Shown here one piece after another: positions 17,685 to 27,262 of a DNA stretch of 64,000 nt. Location: positions 1,979,839 to 2,043,838 of the forward strand of contig NZ_CP012020.1 of the NCBI RefSeq assembly GCF_001183865.1, written 5' to 3'. The notes under the pieces were generated by a model that searched no databases, had not been told where the DNA came from, and saw only the letters and a list, made by a program, of their open reading frames with translations. Each line of letters begins with the position of its first letter. Position 1 is the stretch's first letter. Made by a program: the position numbers and the translations under genes. The stretch comes from Methylophilus sp. TWE2. GTDB taxonomy: Bacteria; Pseudomonadota; Gammaproteobacteria; Burkholderiales; Methylophilaceae.

Positions 17685-19574
17685 CTACTCAATCTCGGGC
17701 AGGGCTTCCAGCTTTTCCTGTACATCAAGCCATTCCGCCTCAATTGAATCCAGTTGTTTTTGATTTTGCGCTTGCGCAATCAGTAATGCCTGCAGTGTTT
17801 CGCGGTGTTCAACATTGTAAATATCACCATCCGCCAATTTGCTTTGCAAGGCCTGCTTTTCTTGCTCCAACTGCGCCAACTGAGTTTCAAGTGAGGCCAG
17901 CGATTTGAGCAAAGGCCTGCGCTCAGCCAGGCGTGCCTGCCTGTCAGCTTTTTGCTGATGATAACTGTTTTGTTTGGCAGGCGCCGCCTGACTGGACACC
18001 GTCGCTGTCTGTGCCACATTAAGCAAGAACTGCTTGTAATCCTCAAGATCACCATCAAACACCGCGGCTTGACCTGCGGCCACCAGCACAAATTTCTCGC
18101 AACAGGTGGCTAACAGGGTACGGTCATGTGACACCATCACCATTCCTCCCTCATAGGCCTGCAACGCCATCGACAAGGCATGACGCATCTCAATATCCAG
18201 ATGGTTGGTCGGCTCATCTAGTAAAATCAGGTTAGGCCGCTGCCAAATCAACATTGCCAATGCCAAGCGGGATTTTTCACCTCCAGAGAATGGTCCGCAA
18301 GGCATTCTGGCCATGTCACCCCTGAAATCAAAACTCCCAAGGAAATCGAGCAGCTCTTGCTCCCTGGCTAATGGGTCCAGCCGCTGCAAGTGTTGCAATG
18401 GCGAGTCGCTGGCAACCAGCTGTTCCAGCTGATGCTGGGCAAAATAACCGATGCGCAGGTCCTTGCCTTCCACGCGCTCACCTGCCAGCAAGGTTTCCGA
18501 TTGTGCCAGCGCTTTAATCAGGGTGGATTTACCCGCACCATTCTTGCCCAGCAGGCCAATACGTTCACCAGGACGGATCGCCAGGTGCGCCAACTTGACC
18601 AGAGGCTTATCCGCATAACCAAGCACAACCTGGTTCATGACCAGCAATGGATCCGGTGCGGGGCTAGCCTCCCGGAAACCAAAACTGAAGGGTGAGTCTA
18701 CATGCGCGGCACTAATCAGCTCCATCCGCTCCAGGGCCTTAATGCGGCTTTGCGCCTGGCGCGCCTTGGTTGCCTGAGCCCGAAAACGATCAATATATTT
18801 CTGCAGATGTGCCATTTGCTGCTGTTGCTTCTGGTAACTGGCTTGCTGCAAAGTCAATTTTTCAGCTCGCTGGCGCTCGAAATCACTATAGCCGCCACGA
18901 TACAAGGTCAGTTGTCTCTGTTCGATATGCAGAATATGGTTGACCGTATTATCCAGAAACTCGCGGTCATGTGAAATGAGCAACAGCGTGCCACGGTAGG
19001 CATTGAGCCAACCTTCCAGCCAGATCACCGCTTCAATATCCAGATGGTTGGTTGGCTCATCGAGCAATAGCAAATCCGACCGGCACATCAACGCGCGCGC
19101 CAGGTTCAAGCGCATGCGCCAGCCACCGGAAAAGTCACTGACCGGCTGGCTTAATTGTGGCTGTGAGAAACCCAAGCCCGCGAGTAAGGCGCTGGCCCTG
19201 GCCTCGGCACTGTAACCGTCGATGTCTGCCAGGCATTGATGCCATTCGGCCACCTGCAGCGGATCCTGTTGCTCACTGCCCAGATGCGCCTGCAAGGTGC
19301 GTAACTCTTCATCACCATCCAGGGTGTAATCGAGCGCAGATTGTGATAATGCCGGGGTTTCCTGAGCAACATGCGCAATCACCCAGGAGGGTGGCATCAG
19401 CAATTCGCCTACATCGGCAACCAGCTCACTACGCAGCAAGGCAAACAGGGTAGATTTACCCGCACCATTTGCCCCGGTCAGGCCTACACGGTGCCCCGGA
19501 TGCAATTGGAAGCTGGCATTTTCAACCAGGGTTTTACCTGCTCGGGAAAAAGTCAGTTGTTTAAACTGAATCAC
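17685..19574 (-). CDS. ABC-F family ATPase (YheS-like)
   Basis: 629-residue cytoplasmic ABC-F protein with two ABC cassettes and no membrane domain. The first cassette has Walker A GANGAGKST, signature SGGWRMRLNLARAL and Walker B LLLLDEPTNHLD. The second has GKNGAGKST, SGGEKSRLALAML and LILLDEPTNHLD. Between them is the helical interdomain linker (~residues 235-285, with YIDRFRAQATKARQAQSRIK). A coiled-coil C-terminal extension (~540-625, EQEKQALQSKL) follows. ABC-F proteins bind the ribosomal E-site region and rescue or tune translation. Size and the C-terminal coil match YheS better than Uup or EttA. It is transcribed divergently from yhdP. Confidence 0.93.
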   Translation of the reverse strand: MIQFKQLTFSRAGKTLVENASFQLHPGHRVGLTGANGAGKSTLFALLRSELVADVGELLMPPSWVIAHVAQETPALSQSALDYTLDGDEELRTLQAHLGSEQQDPLQVAEWHQCLADIDGYSAEARASALLAGLGFSQPQLSQPVSDFSGGWRMRLNLARALMCRSDLLLLDEPTNHLDIEAVIWLEGWLNAYRGTLLLISHDREFLDNTVNHILHIEQRQLTLYRGGYSDFERQRAEKLTLQQASYQKQQQQMAHLQKYIDRFRAQATKARQAQSRIKALERMELISAAHVDSPFSFGFREASPAPDPLLVMNQVVLGYADKPLVKLAHLAIRPGERIGLLGKNGAGKSTLIKALAQSETLLAGERVEGKDLRIGYFAQHQLEQLVASDSPLQHLQRLDPLAREQELLDFLGSFDFRGDMARMPCGPFSGGEKSRLALAMLIWQRPNLILLDEPTNHLDIEMRHALSMALQAYEGGMVMVSHDRTLLATCCEKFVLVAAGQAAVFDGDLEDYKQFLLNVAQTATVSSQAAPAKQNSYHQQKADRQARLAERRPLLKSLASLETQLAQLEQEKQALQSKLADGDIYNVEHRETLQALLIAQAQNQKQLDSIEAEWLDVQEKLEALPEIE

Positions 19575-19749
19575 TGACAGTCACTTTCATCTGAAACAGA
19601 ATCGCAAAAGAGTGGCATTTTAAACGAATCATTCATGCTCAGGCTGAATAATTCAACCGCAACCGCGTGCTTACACTGCGGCTACGCAACTGTTTTCGAG
19701 TAAAATAGTCTGTTAAACCATCAACCCCTCACCCTTGCTTAACGCCCTT

Positions 19750-22700
19750 ATGCCCTTGCAAAAAATCAAACGCTGGCTGGTGTCTTTCCTGATTGTCATC
19801 TTTGTCATATTGGCGGGCATTATTGGCACTATTCAATTCTACGTATTTCCACACATAGACGATTACCGCGGAAAAATTGAACAAGCGCTCAGCGAGTCAC
19901 TCAAGCAGCAGGTGACCATTGCTCATATTGCCATCCGCTGGCGCGGCCTGGCGCCCCAAGTGACACTGGGGAAGGTGGTTGTATTTGATGCCGAGCATAG
20001 GCCAGCCCTTGAGCTGTCGAAGGTCACCACGCGCCTGTCCTGGAGCAGCCTGGCGACGCTCTCCCCGGCACTGATTAGCCTCAGCATAGACTCGCCCAAT
20101 TTAGTGGTGAGACGCACCGCTGACGGTGAATTGTTTCTGGCAGGCATTTCCATGTCTGGCCAAGGCAATCCGGCCTTTGCCAACTGGTTGCTGGCACAAC
20201 GGCGTATCAAAATTTCAAAAGCCACGGTCACCTGGCTGGATGAAAAAAGACAAGCCCCGCCGCTCTTACTCAAAGATTTGAATATTCAAATCTTGACTCC
20301 GGTCTGGCAACGCTTGCTGAACCGCCATAGCATTCATATTGATAGTCTGGTTTCAACCGGGACGCGGCAGAGGATCACCGTCGAGGCCGTGGTAGTAGGG
20401 AGCGATGTCGCCAAACCTGAGGCATGGCACGGCGAGATATCCCTACGCCTGCCAGACACAGATATGGCAGCCTGGGGCCCATGGCTGGACCTACCAGTCA
20501 ACGTGAATGCGGGCAAAGGTAACCTGACCACCACACTGGCATTTGATGCCTTGCAACTGCAACGATTAGCTGCGCAAGTGCAGCTCAAGAATGTCGCCGT
20601 GACACCGGCCAATAAATCCCAGACGTTCGTGGCTAAAAGCATGTCTGGCGAGCTACGCTGGCAGCGCGTTGACCAACGTTTTATGCTGGCACTCAAACAT
20701 TTCTCAGCGGATATACACCCAGGAGTGGTGCTGGAAGATACCAATGGTGAGCTGCAATGGGATAGCCAGGGCCATGAAGGGGTGCTGACCGCGAAAAAAT
20801 TTACACTGGCCCAAGGCGACCTATTTGCGGAATGGCTCCCGGCCGACTCTGCCGTTGCCAGGTATCTTGAGAATATGGCACCCGCTGGTCATGCTTCGCA
20901 AATCAAGGCACGCTGGTTGTACAAGCAGAATCAATGGCGTGACTATTCAGTCGCAGCCGACTTCAATAGTCTGCATAGCAAAGCCTACGAAAACATCCCA
21001 GGGTTGGATAACTGGTCAGGGCAACTGTCCTTACGTCCGAATGCGGGCAGCATTGAGTTTGATACCAGCAAAGCGAGTATTGAATTGGCTGGGCTGTTAC
21101 GCTGGCCATTACCGATAGATCGCCTGCAAGGTGAAGTCGAATGGCGCAATAACGGCCAGAAAACACTGATTAGCACACGTAACCTGCACTTTAGCAACCC
21201 ACACCTGGCCTTGCGTACCAACCTGGAGTATCAGCTAGGCGCAACAGGTGGCGACACCATACAGCTGCAAAGCCAGATTGAACGCGGCGACGCCAAGTTT
21301 GCACCGTTTTATTACCCGCTCATATTAGGGGAATCGACCTTACACTGGCTAGACACTTCTATTCTAAGCGGGCAAATCAAGCACGGTGAAGTGATCGTTA
21401 AGGGGCGGGTGCAAGACTTCCCCTATGTGAATCAAGCACATCACTCCGATCCCTCCGTCGGCTTATTCCGTGTCACGGCACAAGTTGATAATGCCAGCCT
21501 GGAATATGGCACCGATTGGCCAGTGATCCAAAATATCGAAGCGCTGCTTAAATTTGAAGGCAAGCGCATGGATATTAGTGTGAAAAACGGCACGACGGTT
21601 GGGCAGCATATTACACAAGCACAGGTGGAAATCCCCAGGCTGGATGCCGACTGGCCTATGCTGAATATCAAAGCAGCGGCGACCGGCACGCTTGAGCAAG
21701 GCATCAAGTTCGTGAACACCAGTCCCGTGCGTCAGGTCACCATGGGATTTACAGACTACCTGAAAGCAAACGGCAACGGCGAATTAAAGCTGGCATTACA
21801 GGTGCCCCTCAACGATGTCGATGCCAGCCTGTTCCAGGGCGATTACAACATCAAAAACGGGCACATTGCTGCCAACCCGCAAATTGCCATGCCAGAAATG
21901 AGCAACATCAACGGTCATTTGAAGTTCAATGAAAAAGGGCTACAAGCACAAGGCATACAGTTATCAATGTTTGACAATCCTGCCAGTGTCAGCCTGAATA
22001 CCCGGCCTGATAAATCTGTCGTGATCCAGGGTAGTGGCCGCATCACTGATGCGGCGCTCAGAAAACTGGATAACAATACGATTACCAGAGCCTTGCATGG
22101 CAGCACAGACTGGAAAAGCAACTTGTTGATCCAGGCGCCTAATATCCGGTTGGATATTCGCTCTCAACTGCTTGGCATGGCCATTGATTTACCTGAGCCT
22201 GCTAAAAAAAGCGTCGACACCCCTGCAAACTTAACTATCCGGTTGCGCCAGGAAACCGGCCAGCCGGACAAGATTGCCATCCTCTACAACGACTGGATAC
22301 ATGCCAACTTTCTGCGTAACCCCAATAACCAGGCGACACCGTTCACTGCGGGCGAAATTGCCATCAACACCCCTCCCCGCCAACCTTCTGGGAACGGCAT
22401 CAATTTGCGTGCGGATTTCCAGAAACTGAATGTGGATGAATGGCTGGCATACCTCAACCAAAGTAGCAACAACCAGGCCAGTGGCGCTTCGTCATTGTCT
22501 TTAAACCAAATCGAACTGACGGCTGGTACTTTGCATGTGTTCGACCGTAACCTGCATCAAATCAAGCTCAATATGACACCTGACAATGAACGTTTGAAGC
22601 TTTCTATCCAAAGCCAGGAGTTGGCAGGCGATGCAGATTGGCTGCCTGGCAAACCCAGCAAATTGGTCGCAAAACTGAATTACCTGCGCATTCCACGCAG

Positions 22701-23601
22701 CATGGACACCGACAATACTCCCAACACGGCAGAAATTCGTCATCAGGACACAGGCTACCCTGAGCTGGAAATTACTGCTCAAGACTTCCAGTTTGGCGAC
22801 AAACAGCTAGGCAGCCTGGACCTGAAAGCATTCAACAGTGGCGAAAGCTGGGTGATCCAGCGCATGAATCTCACCAATCCTGATAGCCAACTCACGGCCG
22901 ATGGGATCTGGCGCAACTCCATCCGCAACCCGCAAACCCAGCTCAAATTCAAGCTGGCCTCGAGCAACCTGGGCAAAACCCTGCAACGATTCCAGTCCAG
23001 CGGTGAAATGGTCAAGGGAGGAACAGGCAATATGAGTGGACAGCTGGGCTGGCCAGGTAGCCCGCATGAGTTTGCCGTAGAAAGGCTGGATGGCAACTTT
23101 ACTATGCAGCTGGAAAAAGGCCAGATCCTGAAAGTACAACCGGGCGTTGGCCGCCTGCTCGGACTATTGAGTTTGCAAAGCCTGCCTCGCCGATTGACGC
23201 TAGATTTTCGCGATCTGTTTAGCGAAGGCTTTGCTTTCGATAAAATCACTTCAACCGCAAATATCAGGGATGGTATTTTACGCAGTGACGACCTGTTTAT
23301 GACCGGGCCTGCCGCAGAAGCCACTATCAAAGGTGAAACCAATTTAAAAGCAGAAACACAACGCCTGCGTGTTAAAGTCGTTCCTCATATCACTGACTCA
23401 GTCTCACTGGCAGCACTGGCGGGTGGCCCCATTGTCGGCGTGGCCGCATTTGTCGCTCAAAAGCTGTTAAAAGACCCGCTTAACAAAATCAGTGCCAGTG
23501 AGTATATGATTACAGGGACCTGGGATAACCCGCAGGAGGCGGATATAGATAAAAAGGCACCTACTGCCCCTTCTGTTCAACCCTTAAACAATCAGCGTTA
23601 A
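19750..23601 (+). CDS. yhdP: YhdP family AsmA-like envelope protein
   Basis: Very long (1283 residues) inner-membrane-anchored periplasmic protein of the YhdP/AsmA-like class. These repeating-groove proteins are thought to move phospholipids from the inner to the outer membrane. An N-terminal membrane anchor spans ~residues 8-32 (SFLIVIFVILAGIIG), and the rest is beta-rich with repeated amphipathic strands. The C-terminal part has GVGRLLGLLSLQSLPRRLTL and LAALAGGPIVGVAAFVAQKL, both typical of YhdP. The ATG at 19750 is preferred; a TTG at 19735 would add five residues. It heads the conserved betaproteobacterial order yhdP-nitrilase-tldD. Confidence 0.92.
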   Translation: MPLQKIKRWLVSFLIVIFVILAGIIGTIQFYVFPHIDDYRGKIEQALSESLKQQVTIAHIAIRWRGLAPQVTLGKVVVFDAEHRPALELSKVTTRLSWSSLATLSPALISLSIDSPNLVVRRTADGELFLAGISMSGQGNPAFANWLLAQRRIKISKATVTWLDEKRQAPPLLLKDLNIQILTPVWQRLLNRHSIHIDSLVSTGTRQRITVEAVVVGSDVAKPEAWHGEISLRLPDTDMAAWGPWLDLPVNVNAGKGNLTTTLAFDALQLQRLAAQVQLKNVAVTPANKSQTFVAKSMSGELRWQRVDQRFMLALKHFSADIHPGVVLEDTNGELQWDSQGHEGVLTAKKFTLAQGDLFAEWLPADSAVARYLENMAPAGHASQIKARWLYKQNQWRDYSVAADFNSLHSKAYENIPGLDNWSGQLSLRPNAGSIEFDTSKASIELAGLLRWPLPIDRLQGEVEWRNNGQKTLISTRNLHFSNPHLALRTNLEYQLGATGGDTIQLQSQIERGDAKFAPFYYPLILGESTLHWLDTSILSGQIKHGEVIVKGRVQDFPYVNQAHHSDPSVGLFRVTAQVDNASLEYGTDWPVIQNIEALLKFEGKRMDISVKNGTTVGQHITQAQVEIPRLDADWPMLNIKAAATGTLEQGIKFVNTSPVRQVTMGFTDYLKANGNGELKLALQVPLNDVDASLFQGDYNIKNGHIAANPQIAMPEMSNINGHLKFNEKGLQAQGIQLSMFDNPASVSLNTRPDKSVVIQGSGRITDAALRKLDNNTITRALHGSTDWKSNLLIQAPNIRLDIRSQLLGMAIDLPEPAKKSVDTPANLTIRLRQETGQPDKIAILYNDWIHANFLRNPNNQATPFTAGEIAINTPPRQPSGNGINLRADFQKLNVDEWLAYLNQSSNNQASGASSLSLNQIELTAGTLHVFDRNLHQIKLNMTPDNERLKLSIQSQELAGDADWLPGKPSKLVAKLNYLRIPRSMDTDNTPNTAEIRHQDTGYPELEITAQDFQFGDKQLGSLDLKAFNSGESWVIQRMNLTNPDSQLTADGIWRNSIRNPQTQLKFKLASSNLGKTLQRFQSSGEMVKGGTGNMSGQLGWPGSPHEFAVERLDGNFTMQLEKGQILKVQPGVGRLLGLLSLQSLPRRLTLDFRDLFSEGFAFDKITSTANIRDGILRSDDLFMTGPAAEATIKGETNLKAETQRLRVKVVPHITDSVSLAALAGGPIVGVAAFVAQKLLKDPLNKISASEYMITGTWDNPQEADIDKKAPTAPSVQPLNNQR

Positions 23602-23636
23602 TGCGAACATCCTAATTATTTCATCGGAAAATAGCC

Positions 23637-24494
23637 ATGGCAGAAAAGAAAACCAAAAAACTGAAATCTACAGCCAGTGATGACATCGTTAAAGTCGCCG
23701 CCGTTCAAATGGCATCCAGCCCCAACGTATCAGCCAACCTGGTAGAAGCCAAGCGGTTGATCGAAATGGCTGCCAAGGCAGGCGCAAAACTGGTCGTGCT
23801 CCCGGAATACTTCTGCATTATGGGGCTGAAGGATGTGGACAAGGTCGCTATCCGTGAAAAGCAGAATGAGGGCCCCATCCAACAGTTTTTGAGCAAGACA
23901 GCCAAGGCCTACAAAATCTGGATAGTGGCTGGCTCTGTCCCACTGGAAAGCCAGCACGCAAACAAGGTCCGCAATAGCTGCCTGGTTTACAACGATAAGG
24001 GCGAGCAAGTGGCTCGTTATGACAAAATCCACCTGTTCGGTTTGGACATGGGCACGGAACACTACCATGAAGAAAACACCATAGAGCCTGGGGACACCGT
24101 AGTGACCCTGGATACGCCTTTTGGTCGTATTGGCTTGTCTATTTGCTATGACTTACGTTTCCCTGAGCTGTATCGCGCCATGGGCGAAGTCGACATGATC
24201 GTCGTGCCATCCGCCTTTACCGAAACCACAGGCAAGGCTCACTGGGAAACACTCATCCGCGCCCGCGCGATAGAAAACCTGACCTATGTCATCGCTTCGG
24301 CACAAGGTGGTTACCACTTATCCGGCCGCGAAACACATGGTAATAGCATGATTGTTGACCCTTGGGGCGTAGTACTGGACCGGCTGCCACGTGGCTCAGG
24401 GATTGTGATTGCCAATGTTAACCGCAATTATATTAAAAACCTGCGCCAGAGCCTGCCCGCCTTGAAACACAAAACCATTAAGGCAATTTCATGA
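23637..24494 (+). CDS. Carbon-nitrogen hydrolase, Nit/omega-amidase type
   Basis: 285-residue nitrilase-superfamily amidase with the Glu-Lys-Cys triad: E57 in LPEYFC, K130 in YDKIHLFGLD and C170 in SICYDLRFPELY. It is closest to the Nit1/NitB branch, which hydrolyses deaminated glutathione and similar damaged amides as metabolite repair. The ~15 N-terminal residues are Lys-rich (AEKKTKKLK) and precede the usual domain start. It sits 35 bases after yhdP and ahead of tldD, a very common order in betaproteobacteria, and the three are probably one operon. A short leftover reading frame overlaps its stop codon (24491-24547). Confidence 0.93.
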   Translation: MAEKKTKKLKSTASDDIVKVAAVQMASSPNVSANLVEAKRLIEMAAKAGAKLVVLPEYFCIMGLKDVDKVAIREKQNEGPIQQFLSKTAKAYKIWIVAGSVPLESQHANKVRNSCLVYNDKGEQVARYDKIHLFGLDMGTEHYHEENTIEPGDTVVTLDTPFGRIGLSICYDLRFPELYRAMGEVDMIVVPSAFTETTGKAHWETLIRARAIENLTYVIASAQGGYHLSGRETHGNSMIVDPWGVVLDRLPRGSGIVIANVNRNYIKNLRQSLPALKHKTIKAIS

Positions 24495-24572
24495 AAACAC
24501 TGAGCGCCCTATTGGCACTCTTAAGCAGAAATAGGCTCCAACCTTAACAATTGAAACGACTTTAAATTGACT

Positions 24573-26012
24573 ATGCAAACCCTACTGACCACCGCCAATG
24601 ACCTGTTGCTCCGCCCGGCCGGGCTAGACCAGACTGCGTTAACCAACGTCCTGTCTGGCATGATGACGCACAACATCGACTATGCGGACCTGTATTTTCA
24701 ATACAGCCGTAGCGAGTCATGGGGCCTGGAAGAAGGCCAGGTCAAATCAGGCAGTTTCAATATAGACCAAGGCGTGGGCGTACGTGCGGTGAGCGGCGAG
24801 AAAACCGCCTTTGCCTATTCTGATGATATCCATCTGGATGCCTTACAGCAGGCGGCACAAGCGACACGAGCGATTGCCAACCTGGGCCAGGAAAAAACCG
24901 GCCACAGCATTATTACGCGTAGCCATACCCCGCTCTACCTGCCACAAGACCCAATCGCCAGCCTGAGTGCGGACGCCAAGGTCAAACTGCTTGAAAAACT
25001 CGAAAAATATGCCAAAGCGCAAGATCCACGCATCACTCAGGTCATGGCCTCGATTGCGGCCGAATACGAAGTGGTACTGGTCGCGCGCAGTGATGGTGTG
25101 ATGGCCGGTGATGTACGTCCCTTGGTGCGCTTATCCCTGCAAGTCATCGCTGAACATAATGGACGCCGCGAGCAAGGCTCCAGCGGTGGCGGTGGCCGTT
25201 TTGATTACAGCTACTTCACCGACGAAGTGCTACAAGATTATGCACAAAAAGCTGCACACCAAGCCCTGGTTAATTTAGATGCGCGTCCCGCACCGGCTGG
25301 CAGCATGACCGTGGTGCTTGGCAACGGCTGGCCAGGCATTTTGCTACATGAAGCCATCGGCCATGGCCTTGAAGGCGACTTTAACCGCAAAGGCAGCAGC
25401 GCTTTCAGCAACATGATAGGCAAGCAAGTCGCAGCCAAAGGCATTACCATCGTCGATGACGGCACCATCGCCGACCGTCGTGGTTCATTGAGCATGGATG
25501 ACGAAGGCAACGCCCCGCAAAACACTGTGCTGATTGAGGACGGCATTCTGCGCGGCTACATTCAAGACACACTGAATGCTCGCCTCATGGGCATGGGCCT
25601 TACTGGTAATGCGCGCCGAGAAAGCTACGCACATATCCCCATGCCGCGCATGACTAACACCTACATGCTCAACGGCGACAAAGACCCGCAAGAGATTATT
25701 AAGTCCGTGAAAAAAGGTTTGTATGCCGCTAACTTTGGCGGAGGTCAGGTCGATATTACCAGCGGGAAATTCGTCTTCAGTGCAGCGGAAGCCTACATGA
25801 TTGAGGACGGCAAAATCACCTATCCAGTGAAAGGTGCCACCCTGATTGGTAACGGTCCGGACGTACTGACCAAAGTCAGTATGGTTGGTAACGATATGGC
25901 GTTGGATAGCGGCGTTGGTACTTGTGGTAAAGAGGGTCAAAGTGTACCGGTGGGTGTGGGACAGCCTACGCTGAAGATCGATGGGTTGACTGTAGGTGGG
26001 ACATCTGCTTAA
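24573..26012 (+). CDS. tldD: Metalloprotease TldD
   Basis: 479-residue zinc metalloprotease subunit TldD. With TldE/PmbA it forms a cylindrical heterodimer that degrades unfolded or modified peptides; PmbA is not in this window. The metal site HEAIGHGLEGD lies near residues 254-264, and the conserved C-terminal pattern CGKEGQSVPVGVGQP is complete. Length is as expected. The ATG at 24573 is preferred over the TTG two codons earlier. It is the last gene of the yhdP-nit-tldD group, and the next gene is on the other strand in AT-rich accessory DNA. Confidence 0.96.
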   Translation: MQTLLTTANDLLLRPAGLDQTALTNVLSGMMTHNIDYADLYFQYSRSESWGLEEGQVKSGSFNIDQGVGVRAVSGEKTAFAYSDDIHLDALQQAAQATRAIANLGQEKTGHSIITRSHTPLYLPQDPIASLSADAKVKLLEKLEKYAKAQDPRITQVMASIAAEYEVVLVARSDGVMAGDVRPLVRLSLQVIAEHNGRREQGSSGGGGRFDYSYFTDEVLQDYAQKAAHQALVNLDARPAPAGSMTVVLGNGWPGILLHEAIGHGLEGDFNRKGSSAFSNMIGKQVAAKGITIVDDGTIADRRGSLSMDDEGNAPQNTVLIEDGILRGYIQDTLNARLMGMGLTGNARRESYAHIPMPRMTNTYMLNGDKDPQEIIKSVKKGLYAANFGGGQVDITSGKFVFSAAEAYMIEDGKITYPVKGATLIGNGPDVLTKVSMVGNDMALDSGVGTCGKEGQSVPVGVGQPTLKIDGLTVGGTSA

Positions 26013-26144
26013 CAAGTAGATTTAATTTTCTTGGCTTATAAAATCACTTCAGTGTTCGCACCCGCATGGATGCGCCACATTACTAATGTAGATATGGCAT
26101 TTCTAGAAAAAATTGAGCAAATATTTAATTAATCACTTTTTAGA

Positions 26145-26951
26145 TTAAGGCGCATTTTTATTGACTATACCCGACATAATCTCCAATAAAAAAGATGAAG
26201 CCTGACCTAATAAATAAAGAACTATAGCTCCTATTACCCCTCCTACTACTGCCTGCATCAACCAATGTAGATTTTCTTTATCCGAGCGTATAAATTTGAT
26301 GTTTGGAAATGATATATGTATCAATCGAAGGCAAAAGTGATTCAAATACGTCCATGTATTTGAAAAAATCAGTAACATAAATAAAAAAGTAAGAATATAT
26401 GCATTTTCTACTGTCAACTTAGGTGCTATTTTTGATGCCGCCCAGAGACTCAATAGAAACCCCAAAGTGACTCCAGAAATTTGTACTCCCAGAGCAGTCC
26501 ACGCCGAATAGGCCCATCGATTTTTATTTTGGAACTTTGCCAGTCCCTCTTGGATTGAAGAAAAAGATGCGTCAACCCAATCTCTATTGTCCGACGTCGC
26601 AGTTAAATATGATGTATTAGGGTCTTTTTCATCCAAGCGAACTTCCAGAACTGTACCAATAGCTCTTTGCGTTCTTAAGCTTTCAAAAGCTTCAATAGTG
26701 ATAATAATTCTTTCTACAGATTTCGCTATTCGGTAATACCTGAGCAAATCATCAATTGTGTAAACACGATACCCTTTATCATCAAACCGAATAATGAAAA
26801 ATAATAAAGCCTTTTGATCGTCAGCATCTTCATCTGCAACTGAACTATTGTATAAATTAAGTCTTTCAAAAAAAAGTGATGCTAAGTTAACTAAGTCTTG
26901 TTCATTGATTGTTATGTTTCGAATATGTTCATCTCTTAAAAAATGTGCCAT
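26145..26951 (-). CDS. Orphan AT-rich membrane protein of unknown function
   Basis: 268 residues; I do not recognise the family. The N-terminal half (~1-150) is soluble and charged. The C-terminal half has about three hydrophobic spans (VQISGVTLGFLLSLW at ~155-172, YILTFLFMLLIFS at ~185-200, and AVVGGVIGAIVLYLLG at ~232-250). Base composition is clearly more AT-rich than the flanking genes and codon use differs (many AAT, AAA, ATA), suggesting recent acquisition. It is a lone gene between tldD and a MITE-like element. It could be a cargo gene, defence factor or sensor, but nothing in the sequence settles this. Confidence 0.75.
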   Translation of the reverse strand: MAHFLRDEHIRNITINEQDLVNLASLFFERLNLYNSSVADEDADDQKALLFFIIRFDDKGYRVYTIDDLLRYYRIAKSVERIIITIEAFESLRTQRAIGTVLEVRLDEKDPNTSYLTATSDNRDWVDASFSSIQEGLAKFQNKNRWAYSAWTALGVQISGVTLGFLLSLWAASKIAPKLTVENAYILTFLFMLLIFSNTWTYLNHFCLRLIHISFPNIKFIRSDKENLHWLMQAVVGGVIGAIVLYLLGQASSFLLEIMSGIVNKNAP

Positions 26952-27079
26952 TATCGCCCCCTATACATCTATTAGTATATTCTTAATAACAACGATCAAC
27001 TGCACCCTCCAACTCACACTAGGGTTGAATTAACGTCTAAAATCCAAAACATTTTCAAATACTCTGCCCTCGCCATACT

Positions 27080-27262
27080 TAAGCCTTGTAGGGTGGGCAA
27101 TTAATTGCCCACGCGTCGAGAAGCATCTCAATACATCCGGCACTACCATTATCTCTATGTTTTTCTAGCTATCCATGTTTTAAGGTGCAATTTACATAGC
27201 GCGACAATTCCATTAGTTTTTGGCTTTATCGCGCGTGGGCAACAAGTTGCCCATCCTACAGG
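27080..27262. mobile_element. MITE-like element with long terminal inverted repeats
   Basis: The left end (27080-27117) holds TGTAGGGTGGGCAA followed by TTGCCCACGCG. The right end (27230-27262), read on the complement, holds TGTAGGATGGGCAA followed by TTGCCCACGCG. Both arms are themselves near-palindromic. Between them are ~110 bases without a gene. Similar GTAGGGTGGGCAA repeats are widespread as intergenic elements in proteobacteria. The right end abuts the stop codon of the sugar transporter. Together with its surroundings it fills the 311-base gap from 26952 to 27262; nothing else is seen in that gap. Confidence 0.7.
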
